Assembly (NCBI RefSeq): GCF_029945965.1
Contig: NZ_JAQSDO010000002.1
Location: 1 to 64,000, forward strand
Length of the DNA stretch: 64,000 nucleotides
Source of the DNA: Thermomonas sp.
GTDB taxonomy: Bacteria > Pseudomonadota > Gammaproteobacteria > Xanthomonadales > Xanthomonadaceae
Direction of reading: 5' to 3'
Shown here: positions 33,468 to 41,056 of the stretch, piece by piece
How positions within the stretch are numbered: the stretch's first letter is position 1
Layout: the number at the start of each line of letters is the position of its first letter
Translations under genes and position numbers: made by a program
The notes under the pieces: generated by a model
What the model was told of the DNA's origin: nothing
The model's input: the letters and a program-made list of their open reading frames with translations, nothing else
Database searches by the model: none

Positions 33468-33878
33468 ATGATGAAAATAGTGGACGCCAAAAATAGCGTG
33501 TCGATAGCGGCACCTGTTACCCGCAGAGCGCGACGTACCTACGCACAGCAGTTCAAGCGCGAGGTGGTTGCGCAATGCCTGCTGCCAGGAGCCTCAGTTT
33601 CAGCCATTGCGCTGGGCCACGGCATCAACGCCAACGTCATACGCAAATGGCTGCGCCGGCCCAAGCCAGGGACATCAACGTCGTTGGCGACGATGCTGCC
33701 GGTCAGCATCGAGCCAGCAGCAGCGGCAGTCACGCCCAGGTCTGGGATGAACCCAACACTCGCTGCGGAACGTGCGCCCATCGAGATGAGCCTGGCTGGA
33801 GCAACGGTGCGCTTGCCGGCCGGATTCGATCCGGCGGAGCTGCGCTGCATCGTGCAAATTCTGGCCGCATTGAGATGA
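33468..33878 (+). CDS. tnpA: IS66 accessory protein TnpA
   Basis: A 136-residue protein with a helix-turn-helix: [20 protein letters not shown] then [20 protein letters not shown]. It is needed with TnpB for IS66 transposition. The C-terminal half has the usual [20 protein letters not shown]. The stop overlaps the tnpB ATG as ATGA. Confidence 0.9.
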   Translation: MMKIVDAKNSVSIAAPVTRRARRTYAQQFKREVVAQCLLPGASVSAIALGHGINANVIRKWLRRPKPGTSTSLATMLPVSIEPAAAAVTPRSGMNPTLAAERAPIEMSLAGATVRLPAGFDPAELRCIVQILAALR

Positions 33879-34221
33879 TCGGCTTGCCTGCGGGAACACG
33901 GGTCTGGCTGGCGGCCGGCATGACCGACATGCGCAAAGGATTCGACGGTCTGGCCGGTCTTGCACAAACTTCACTCACCCAAGACCCGTTCTCCGGCCAT
34001 GTGTTCGTCTTTCGTGGCAGGCGAGGCGACATTATCAAGCTGCTGTGGTGGGATGGACAAGGCCTGTGTCTGTTTGCCAAGCGGCTGGAGAAGGGGCGCT
34101 TCGTCTGGCCGCAGGCCGACAGCGGCGCGGTTTCATGACCCCGGCGCAGCTGTCCATGCTGCTCGAAGGCCTCGACTGGAGAATGCCGACTCGCACCTGG
34201 CAACCGCAGCGCGCGGCATAG
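33875..34221 (+). pseudogene. tnpB: IS66 accessory gene tnpB, broken by a frameshift
   Basis: From the ATG at 33875 the IS66 Orf2 sequence is normal: [20 protein letters not shown], then [20 protein letters not shown] and [15 protein letters not shown]. It then meets TGA at 34136-34138. Reading on from 34135 in the neighbouring frame restores the conserved tail TPAQLSMLLEGLDWRMPTRT to a stop at 34219-34221. One base appears to be missing near GTTTCATGACC. This is a real disruption, an assembly error or, less likely, recoding. Confidence 0.88.
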
Positions 34222-34304
34222 GCAATTGCATGGTCCACTGCGGCCTTGGTTGACAGGGACAATCCTGTAGCGAGGCGTCGGTTTGCGTGGCAAAGTCATG
34301 CCCC

Positions 34305-35882
34305 ATGACAACGGATGTGCTGCAGGCCACGATCGACACGCTGACCAAAACGGTTGAGCGGCAGGGCGGCGCGCTCAAGACGGCACACCTGACCATCGAC
34401 AAACTCAATCTGGAACTGGCGTACCTGAGGCGCATGCGCTACGGGCGCTCCAGCGAACAGATGGACGCCCAGCAGCTGGAGTTGCTGGTGCAAAACGCCC
34501 AGGTCAACGCAGCGCCGGTGATCGATCTGCAAGTCGAGCGTGAGCGTCGCAAGGGCAAGTCCAACAAACGCCCTGAACTGCGCCACCTGCCCGAGCATCT
34601 ACCGCGCGAGACGGTGGTCCACGAGCCCCGCCACGCAACGGACTGCACTTGCCTGAGCTGCGGCAGCGAGTTGCGCGCCATCGGACAAGATGTCTCGGAA
34701 GTGTTGGACTACGAGCCAGGCAGCTTCAAAGTCATCCGCCACGTGCGTCCCAAGTACGCTTGTGGGCAGTGCAGCAGCATCTGCCAGGCCAGCGCTGGCG
34801 AACGTCCGATTGAGCGCGGCATGGCTGGAGCCGGTTTGCTGGCCCATGTCCTGACCAGCAAATACTGTGACCATCTGCCGCTGTACCGGCAGAGCCAAAT
34901 TTACAGGCGGGTGGGTGTTGACCTGCACCGCTCCACCTTGGCCGACTGGGTGGGACAGACCAGCGCCTTGCTGCGCCCGTTGGTGGACAGTCTGGCCCGT
35001 CACGTCATGGATGGCGTGAAGGTGCATGCGGACGACACCCCGGTGTCAGTGCTTGACCCGGGCCGCGGGCGCACCAAGATCGCCAGGCTGTGGGCTTACG
35101 TACGGGATGATCGGCCGGCCGCTGGTCCCGCGCCACCGGCGGTGTGGTTCCAGTACACGCCGGATCGCAAGGGTGAACACCCAGCAAGACATCTCAGGAC
35201 GTTCCATGGCATCTTGCAGGCCGATGGCTATGCGGGCTTTAACGCACTGTATGAACCGACGCGCGAAGCCGGGGTGATTCTGGAGGCGGCGTGCTGGGCG
35301 CATGTACGCAGGAAGTTCTACGACATTCATGAGGATCAGAAACGGTTGCCGGGAACGCTGGCTGCGCAGGCGCTGCAACGCATTGCCCAGCTGTACGCCG
35401 TGGAAACGCCGATTCGGGGATGCCCGCCCAATGAGAGGGTAAGTGTTCGGCAGGCGAGTTCGCGGGCTCTGATGGAGGAACTGCACGCCTGGTTGCAGGA
35501 TGCGCTGGCGCAGGTATCGGCCAAGTCGGCTCTGGCCAAGGCGATTGGCTACGCGGTTACACGCTGGACGGCGCTGACCCGCTACCTGGACGATGGGCGC
35601 ATCGAGATGGACAACAATGCCGCCGAGCGGGCGATACGCGGCATCGCCCTGGGTCGCAAGAACTGGCTGTTTGCCGGCTCCCATGCCGGTGGCGAGCGCG
35701 CCGCCGCTGTTTATAGCCTGATCGAGACGGCCAAGCTGGGCGGGGTCAACCCGCAGGCCTACCTCACAGAAGTGATCAAGCGCATTGCGCAGCATCCAGT
35801 CAATCGGGTCGATGAGTTGCTGCCGTGGAATCTTGCGCAGGAGATGGCCGCAGCACGCGCACCTGAGCAGAAGGCGGCATGA
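34305..35882 (+). CDS. tnpC: IS66-family transposase TnpC
   Basis: A 525-residue DDE transposase starting at ATG 34305 (an in-frame GTG at 34287 also exists). It has an N-terminal leucine-rich coiled region (TIDKLNLELAYLRRMRYGRS), a zinc-finger-like segment with CTCLSCGSEL and KYACGQCSS, and the catalytic core with VHADDTPVSVLDP, LQADGYAGFNALY and the Glu in DDGRIEMDNNAAERAIRGIA. Length and motifs look intact. Confidence 0.94.
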   Translation: MTTDVLQATIDTLTKTVERQGGALKTAHLTIDKLNLELAYLRRMRYGRSSEQMDAQQLELLVQNAQVNAAPVIDLQVERERRKGKSNKRPELRHLPEHLPRETVVHEPRHATDCTCLSCGSELRAIGQDVSEVLDYEPGSFKVIRHVRPKYACGQCSSICQASAGERPIERGMAGAGLLAHVLTSKYCDHLPLYRQSQIYRRVGVDLHRSTLADWVGQTSALLRPLVDSLARHVMDGVKVHADDTPVSVLDPGRGRTKIARLWAYVRDDRPAAGPAPPAVWFQYTPDRKGEHPARHLRTFHGILQADGYAGFNALYEPTREAGVILEAACWAHVRRKFYDIHEDQKRLPGTLAAQALQRIAQLYAVETPIRGCPPNERVSVRQASSRALMEELHAWLQDALAQVSAKSALAKAIGYAVTRWTALTRYLDDGRIEMDNNAAERAIRGIALGRKNWLFAGSHAGGERAAAVYSLIETAKLGGVNPQAYLTEVIKRIAQHPVNRVDELLPWNLAQEMAAARAPEQKAA

Positions 35883-36151
35883 ACATGATCGGAAAAACCA
35901 GGAGGCGGCCACAGCCACAGCCCGGGCAGATCAATATTGAGGCGTTGATTGAAGGGGGCGGGGAAATTACGATCGGGCCCGTGCGTCCGTTTGAATGTGT
36001 GGCCACCGCAACCGATGCGCACAACTGCCTGGCAATGCTGGTGCGCCAGCCCGGTGAGTCTTTGGACGACTTGCTGCAGCGCCTGGATGCTGCCATCGAG
36101 GCTGCCTATGAATACGACCACTTCATTGACGAAGTGAACGGCCCCCAGTAG
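35879..36151 (+). CDS. Small IS66-associated protein of unknown function
   Basis: A 90-residue protein whose start overlaps the tnpC stop by four bases. It begins with a basic stretch (IGKTRRRPQPQPGQ) and ends with an acidic one (LDAAIEAAYEYDHFIDEVNG). It lies inside the IS, 26 bases before the right inverted repeat, so it travels with the element. I recall no defined function for it. Confidence 0.7.
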   Translation: MNMIGKTRRRPQPQPGQINIEALIEGGGEITIGPVRPFECVATATDAHNCLAMLVRQPGESLDDLLQRLDAAIEAAYEYDHFIDEVNGPQ

Positions 36152-36209
36152 CTGCTACCCGTTCAGCATCTGCGTCAAGACGGTATTGGTCGGACGCTTA
36201 CCCTCATTA

Positions 36210-36508
36210 TCACGGACACACCGTTAAGCTCGCATAGCGTTTTTCAAACTCTACCGGGCTCAATGCATCGAGCGTCGAATGCCGACGTCGGGGTTGTAGA
36301 ACCGCTCAATATAGTCAAAGATGCCTGCACGGGCTTCGTCACTGGTTTTGTACCTGGAGCGAAACACTCTTTCAATTTTGAGCGTCGAGAAGAAGCTCTC
36401 CATCGCCGCATTGTCCCAGCACTCACCGCGCCGACTCATGCTGCAGGTGAGGCCCTGATCGGCCAGCAGGCGCTGAAAGTCTTCGCTGGTGTACTGGGCG
36501 TATTCAAC
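36210..36508 (-). pseudogene. IS3-family orfB C-terminal remnant (minus strand)
   Basis: The frame reads EYAQYTSEDFQRLLADQGLT, then SRRGECWDNAAMESFFSTLK with the last catalytic Glu, then DEARAGIFDYIERFYNP. A missing base then throws it out of frame; restoring it gives RRHSTLDALSPVEFEKRYAS, the normal end of this IS3 group. Everything upstream of QYTSEDF is lost at a junction with the opposite-facing remnant. The IS66 element inserted next to its outer end. Confidence 0.85.
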
Positions 36509-36838
36509 AGTTACAGTGAGCGGCTGACCGAAGCCGGTATTGAGCCCTCTGTGGGCAGCCGGGGTGACAGCTACGACAACGCTCTGGCCGAAACGATCTA
36601 CGACTCGTACAAGGCCGAATTGATTCATCGGCGGGCGCCCTGGAAAACCAAAGAATCGCTGGAATTTGCAACGCTCGAATAGGCGTCATGGTTTAAACAC
36701 CACCGACTGCTGGAGCCCATCGGATACATTCCCCTTGCCGAAGCGGAAGAAAATTACTTTCAGCAATTAGCCAGCCAGGCCACCACGGCGGAGGTCTGAC
36801 TTAACCCAACGGGCCTCCACGAAACCCGGGGCGATTCA
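36509..36838 (+). pseudogene. IS3-family orfB C-terminal remnant and right end (plus strand)
   Basis: About 95 codons of a different IS3-group transposase: YSERLTEAGIEPSVGSRGDS, then YDNALAETIYDSYKAELIHR, then an in-frame TAG, then KHHRLLEPIGYIPLAEAEEN. The element's right terminal repeat, AAACCCGGGGCGATTCA, ends at 36838 and is the inverse of the left end at 12921. The two could be halves of one element or pieces of two copies. Confidence 0.83.
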
Positions 36839-36940
36839 GCTTTTGATAGAAAGTCTAGTCCACCACCTCTTACTCCAGCCGCTCATGTACTCGTCATCCG
36901 ATGGGACGCTATCCGACATCAATAAGTACCCCTAAATCTA

Positions 36941-37495
36941 ATGATCGCTTTTCTCGACTCCGAATTCACCGACCTGCTGGATCCGCAATTACTCAGCCTT
37001 GGACTTGCCTCCCTAGATGCGAGAGAGTTTTACGCAGAGCTCGACTTGGAATCGGACATCGGAAAAGCCCGCCTCAAAGCTTCATCTGAGTTTGTGCGCT
37101 ACAACGGCGTCATTGACCAATGGGGCCGTGTCCCAGGTGCGTTGGGAACGGAGTGGGAGATGGGCCGGCGAGCCGGGGAGTGGATCCTTGGGCTTGCTGC
37201 CGACGCCGGGGAAAAAGTCGAAATTGCCTTCGATTACTCGATGGACTATGAGCTGCTGGAATACGCGATACGGGATGCCGGGTTGTGGGAGCAAGTGCGA
37301 GAAGTTGTGATCCCAAGAAATGTCGACGCGATTACCGGCACCATCACCGGAGAGTTGGCGGCCGAAGAGTGCTTTCGCTCCCTCAAGGCTCGACGTCTCG
37401 GCCGACACCACGCCCTGGCTGATGCCCTTGCTCTGCGGGCCGCCTACATGGCAAAGGCCGCGGCGTTTCTGCCTGGATTCGGCGGCAAGGACTGA
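36941..37495 (+). CDS. Predicted DnaQ-fold 3'-5' exonuclease
   Basis: A 184-residue protein with an RNase H-like exonuclease layout. MIAFLDSEFTDLL carries the first Asp/Glu pair, VEIAFDYSMDYELLEYAI the second Asp, and RHHALADALALRAAYM the final His/Asp pair (DEDDh type). Relatives are small nucleases, some trimming RNA, that are common on plasmids and islands. No ribosome site is evident before the ATG. It stands alone between IS remnants and a decayed toxin-antitoxin pair. Confidence 0.75.
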   Translation: MIAFLDSEFTDLLDPQLLSLGLASLDAREFYAELDLESDIGKARLKASSEFVRYNGVIDQWGRVPGALGTEWEMGRRAGEWILGLAADAGEKVEIAFDYSMDYELLEYAIRDAGLWEQVREVVIPRNVDAITGTITGELAAEECFRSLKARRLGRHHALADALALRAAYMAKAAAFLPGFGGKD

Positions 37496-37551
37496 CCTCA
37501 GGGTGGAGTGAACTGTCGCCGAGCACCAAAAAAATTGGCTCTTTCGCCAAT

Positions 37552-37631
37552 CTAGAGGCTGGCTTCGCCGCATTCGAAGGCGCTCAAATCATGGACAGCG
37601 GAAAGAGGCTCGGGAGCGGACAGGCGCAGGC
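37552..37631 (-). pseudogene. TacT-like GNAT toxin remnant (first ~24 codons)
   Basis: Directly after the antitoxin stop the minus strand reads LSAPEPLSAVHDLSAFECGE then ASL and a TAG at 37554-37552. This is the conserved N-terminus of TacT-type GNAT toxins, which acetylate aminoacyl-tRNA. The expected start codon is CTG rather than GTG or ATG and the rest of the acetyltransferase is gone, so no toxin is made. Confidence 0.7.
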
Positions 37632-37820
37632 TCATTCGGCGTTGGCGGCCCAGGGGGCGCGCACGGCCATCAGGCGCTGCAGCCCGGCATTGGGTGTCGC
37701 CGGCGTATCGAGCAGTGCCGTGAACTGCATGAATCTGTCCGTATCGAGGCTGAAGAACACCTGGTCGATTAGGTCGCGTTGTTCGGGCTTGGCCCGCAGG
37801 TTGAGGGCAGCGTCACGCAT
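37632..37820 (-). CDS. TacA-like DUF1778 antitoxin with internal deletion
   Basis: The 62-residue frame starts at ATG 37820 with RDAALNLRAKPEQRDLIDQV, the ribbon-helix-helix beginning of DUF1778 antitoxins. It continues directly with FFSLDTDRFMQFTALLDTPA and the C-terminal toxin-binding tail (LQRLMAVRAPW). Complete relatives carry about 28 more residues between LID and the FF(S/P)LD block, so an in-frame deletion removed part of the DNA-binding domain and hinge. A longer N-terminus from 37883 looks non-native. Confidence 0.7.
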   Translation of the reverse strand: MRDAALNLRAKPEQRDLIDQVFFSLDTDRFMQFTALLDTPATPNAGLQRLMAVRAPWAANAE

Positions 37821-38151
37821 GGGAAACTCCGAATGTGTATGTAACAAATATACAGCACGCACGCACGTGTAGCTATTGTCCACACCGAGCTAGTTCTCGC
37901 AAGAAGCTGCATCCCGCGGTTCCGCAGCAATAGCCTTCACCCTCGCATACCGCCCGAAACTCCACGACGCCGCAACCATCTACCGAACCCTTCGCGCTCT
38001 AGCCCCGTCACACGCAACCGTTTTCTGCAGCTCCAGCCTCGAATTCCTATCACCCGGTCAAATCTCCAACGCCTATCCAGTCGTAATCCTCTGGCGCCCC
38101 TAAAATGAAAAACACAACTCAGCTCCTCAGACTCAGATCTTCAGCCTACAC
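37821..38151. other. Intergenic stretch, no gene seen
   Basis: No supported coding sequence. An open stretch to a TAA near 38102 reads sensible residues (FTLAYRPKLHDAATIYRTLR) but has no start codon and poor codon bias, so it may be a worn gene tail. Confidence 0.4.
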
Positions 38152-38361
38152 ATGAAATCCCTCATCTTTCTCTGCCTCATCCTAGGCATCGCAGCCGCGC
38201 TGCTGCTGCAAACTGAAACGCTATTCGGACGCGCTTTGAGCAACGCTGAACTTTTAATGGGCGCGCTAGTGACGATGGTAGTTGTGGTGATTTGGCGCGT
38301 GGTGGTGAGAAAGAACGCGCGGCGAAAGCTGGACGAGATACGTGATTCGGCGCTGTGGTGA
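38152..38361 (+). CDS. Small two-helix membrane protein, unknown
   Basis: A 69-residue protein with two hydrophobic segments, residues about 3-20 (SLIFLCLILGIAAALLL) and 34-52 (LLMGALVTMVVVVIWRVVV), followed by a basic tail (RKNARRKLDEIRD). This is a typical small inner-membrane protein. There is no strong ribosome site and no recognisable family. Compositional bias is the main evidence that it is real. Confidence 0.5.
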   Translation: MKSLIFLCLILGIAAALLLQTETLFGRALSNAELLMGALVTMVVVVIWRVVVRKNARRKLDEIRDSALW

Positions 38362-38751
38362 CGCGGCTTTTGATGGTATTCGGAGGACAAAGGGCTGGGA
38401 TGCGATAAAAGAAGGTTTACGTAGGTCAGGACAGGACTTCAATGCCAAACAGGTGGGGCGCAAACGCAATCAATAGAGCAATTAGTAAATTGGGCGGAGT
38501 CTGTACCCTACCAAATGATTGGTGCTGTCCCCGGGTAGCCAGACGGCAATTCGCGGAGCAAATTTAGCGGCTTGTTCAGGCCATCCTTTGCGTTGAAGCG
38601 TTGCAGCTCAGTTGCCCTCACAAGCGAATTCCAACTCCTTGCAGAAGTAGCCAGCGTGCCGCGTGTGGTCACGCTCAGCCTTAGTGGAAAGCAGTGAGTG
38701 CGCCGCGCCCCAGCCTGTGGCTCAGCAGAAGTGCGACCGCCGATCGAAGTA
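38362..38751. other. 390-base stretch without a recognisable gene
   Basis: No gene is supported on either strand. A minus-strand open frame across 38508-38813 overlaps the SDR stop and matches nothing I know. Base composition is less GC-rich than the SDR, which suggests this is a junction between modules. Confidence 0.4.
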
Positions 38752-39510
38752 CTACTGGTTTGCATCCATCGTGGAGTGCCCGCAAATTTTGCGAAATGCC
38801 TCATCACGCGCATCGACTTCCTGGCCTGAATATTGATGTGCTACACCTTCAAGAAGAGAAACAATCAGACTTGCCGGAACCGAGGGCGACGTCAGGCTCG
38901 TGCGATTCAGCTTTGAAACAGGGTTGACTCCGGAGTGGCGGATGGACGCCTGCATGTCTGTGTCCACCAACCCTGGAGCGAACCCCACGGTGCTGATACG
39001 TGCACCGAATTCCTGATGCATGGAGCGCGTGAACATGGCAAGAGCGGCCTTGCTGGCGCAGTAGGCGGACCAGCCTTCCATTGGTTTATTTGCGGCGCCG
39101 GACGATAGATTCACGATCACGCCACCGGCATCTGCCATGTACGGTACTGCACATGCGCTGCACAGATAGGGCCCATATACGTTGGTCAGCAAGGCGTCTT
39201 TCCATTTCGTTGCAGGGACTTCAGAGATTTTCCCGATGGGGTGCACCGTGCCCGCGTTGTTGACCAGCCCGTCCAGTCTGCCGAACTGCTGCATTGCAAC
39301 TTGAACGAGCATGCGAACCTGCACGGAATCGCTGACATCACAAAGAACGGCCTCAAGATGAGGTCCGATAGCGGAGGCGATGTCCTGTATATCTTTCTCT
39401 TGGCGCACAGCGGCAACGACTCGATGACCACGGCCTACAAGTTGCCGGCAGACCTCGTAGCCAATGCCACGAGCGGCGCCAGTCACGATAAAAACTTTCG
39501 CTATGATCAC
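38752..39510 (-). CDS. SDR-family NAD(P)-dependent oxidoreductase
   Basis: A 252-residue short-chain dehydrogenase with the cofactor motif VTGAARGIG, LVNNAG, the catalytic Ser in VNLSSGAANKP and the YxxxK pair in AYCASKAALAMF. The C-terminal residues vary most and set substrate choice. Its start overlaps the acetoacetate decarboxylase-like gene by four bases, so it closes a seven-gene operon. Confidence 0.92.
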   Translation of the reverse strand: MIIAKVFIVTGAARGIGYEVCRQLVGRGHRVVAAVRQEKDIQDIASAIGPHLEAVLCDVSDSVQVRMLVQVAMQQFGRLDGLVNNAGTVHPIGKISEVPATKWKDALLTNVYGPYLCSACAVPYMADAGGVIVNLSSGAANKPMEGWSAYCASKAALAMFTRSMHQEFGARISTVGFAPGLVDTDMQASIRHSGVNPVSKLNRTSLTSPSVPASLIVSLLEGVAHQYSGQEVDARDEAFRKICGHSTMDANQ

Positions 39511-40295
39511 GAAGCACGGTCCAGGTAATCGTGGAGCACACGCCCCTGCACCAACGTGAAATCACCTCGCCAGTAAAACCCGTCCAGCATTTCAACTACA
39601 GGAAGTCGATGGACAGGGGCTTGCACGTTAGGCCTCAGTTCGACGGTGCAGGGACCGGACCAGCATTCATGCACCGTCAATTCACCCAATCTGCGTGCTG
39701 TCAGCTGGCGAATCGCCGGACGGCCGTCGATGTGGTCAATGGCTTTCAGGTTGAAGTTCAGTGCGAAATCGTAGTAGTCGGCCATTTTGGCGATAACGCT
39801 GCGCGATTGTTTGTACGCCAGCGTTCCCGTAATGATCTCAATACCATTTCTTTCTACCCGCCCAACCCAAGCATCGCCGTCGGTGACCAATGTGGGCTTG
39901 CCTAGCTTTTTCGGCTGACCGTGGACTTCACGTCCATGAGCCACACCGACGTCAGAGGACAGGAACAGATAGGGAGAATATGAGCCTGCCTCGCCCGTAC
40001 GGTCATAACGGCAACCCACCATGAAGTTGCTTTCCGTGTAAGGCCCGAGCCATTCGGTGTCGTTCATCTTGTAGATATGGGCCATCACTACATCAGAAGT
40101 GCGAGACAGTTCGGGTGGCAGCAAGGCGTCGACGCACTCGCCACGGGTTCGCCAGGCGAGCGTCAGTACTTCTACGTTCCGGAATGAAAACGGAAACGGC
40201 GGAATCATGGGCGCGTCGAAGGGTGTGGAAAAACCACTGCCCAGAATCTGTTCCGTCGTCAGGCGCCGGCCACGCATAACATCACGCTCACTCAT
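39507..40295 (-). CDS. Acetoacetate decarboxylase-family protein
   Basis: A 262-residue protein with RNVEVLTLAWRTRGECVDAL, ESNFMVGCRYDRTGEAGSYS and HGREVHGQPKKLGKPTLV. The last holds the region where acetoacetate decarboxylase keeps its Schiff-base lysine and neighbours. Family members decarboxylate 3-keto acids or act as aldol dehydratases on keto acids. In a sugar-acid-like cluster the second role is plausible. Four-base overlaps on both sides fix it in the operon. Confidence 0.82.
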   Translation of the reverse strand: MSERDVMRGRRLTTEQILGSGFSTPFDAPMIPPFPFSFRNVEVLTLAWRTRGECVDALLPPELSRTSDVVMAHIYKMNDTEWLGPYTESNFMVGCRYDRTGEAGSYSPYLFLSSDVGVAHGREVHGQPKKLGKPTLVTDGDAWVGRVERNGIEIITGTLAYKQSRSVIAKMADYYDFALNFNLKAIDHIDGRPAIRQLTARRLGELTVHECWSGPCTVELRPNVQAPVHRLPVVEMLDGFYWRGDFTLVQGRVLHDYLDRAS

Positions 40296-41056
40296 TGGTT
40301 CTCCTTTTCGGGAAGTTCGACATTCATAACTTGGCGGGTGGAGTTGTGCACGCTGTGCATATGGCGCTCCATGGCGCTGACGACGCGGGTGCTGTCCCGC
40401 GCTGCGAGGGCATCCACTATTTCCTGGTGATCAGACAGCGACTGCTGCAGCATGCCCGGCGTCTCCCAACGCACGCGCCGGTATTCGGTGCCAAGGACAT
40501 AAAGTGAGGCGGATACGCGCTCGAGAAAAGGATTGGCAACCGCCACGCGCAGGGTGTGATGGAATTCCATATCTGAAATACGGAATGCGACCGGGTCATT
40601 GACCAGCTTGCGCTGGGCTTGGACCATTGCATCGAGGCGTTCTATTGCCACGTCTGAAATGCGGCCTGTCAAGAGCCGACCCAGCCCGGCCTCGACCTCA
40701 AGCCGCGCCTCGTGCAAGGCTTCGAAGTTTTCGCCGGACAGGGTCAGGTACACCTGAAGCGGCTGGAGCAGATCGGTCGCATCTAAGCTCGAAACAAAAA
40801 TTCCGCCACCCTGCCGAGTTTTGATGACGCCAAGAATCTGCAGGCCCCGTAGCGCTTCGCGAACTGATGGCCGCGACACCTGCAGGCTGGCAGCCAAGTC
40901 GCGCTCCGGTGGAAGCTGCTGACCCGGCTCCAGATTGCCCGTGCGAATCAGGTCGAGCAGGTGTTTGGCAACCTTCTCGGCAATGGAGACCCGTTCGATC
41001 GGCGCAATACCCAAATCCCGGCTTTCACCGGTTGAGACGGTAGGAAGGGAGGTCAT
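40292..41056 (-). CDS. GntR-family (FadR subfamily) regulator
   Basis: A 254-residue regulator. The winged helix reads IAEKVAKHLLDLIRTGNLEP then ERDLAASLQVSRPSVREALR. The C-terminal FCD domain has the expected Asp and His ligands (DMEFHHTLRVAVANPFLERV and SLSDHQEIVDALAARD). It is embedded in the operon with four-base overlaps on both sides. The 17-bp palindrome at 44870-44886 in the divergent promoter is a good candidate operator. Confidence 0.92.
   Translation of the reverse strand: MTSLPTVSTGESRDLGIAPIERVSIAEKVAKHLLDLIRTGNLEPGQQLPPERDLAASLQVSRPSVREALRGLQILGVIKTRQGGGIFVSSLDATDLLQPLQVYLTLSGENFEALHEARLEVEAGLGRLLTGRISDVAIERLDAMVQAQRKLVNDPVAFRISDMEFHHTLRVAVANPFLERVSASLYVLGTEYRRVRWETPGMLQQSLSDHQEIVDALAARDSTRVVSAMERHMHSVHNSTRQVMNVELPEKENQ

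Larger units (their letters stand above)
33409..36201 (+). mobile_element. IS66-family insertion sequence, 2793 bp, with 8-bp target duplication
   Basis: The left end at 33409 starts GTAAGCGTCCGACCAGTACC and the right end at 36201 is its near-perfect inverse (23 of 25 positions match). The host sequence CCTCATTA is present directly on both sides (33401-33408 and 36202-36209), the 8-bp duplication expected of IS66. It carries tnpA, tnpB, tnpC and a small downstream gene. The intact duplication shows a simple insertion here, but a frameshift in tnpB suggests it may no longer move on its own. Confidence 0.95.

Noticed and set aside
37895-38102. Open stretch ending in TAA that reads like a protein tail.
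   Set aside because: No start codon, codon use unlike neighbours and no family recognised. At most a worn remnant.
38508-38813. A 101-codon minus-strand frame next to the SDR gene.
   Set aside because: Overlaps the SDR stop, has no ribosome site and no recognisable motif.
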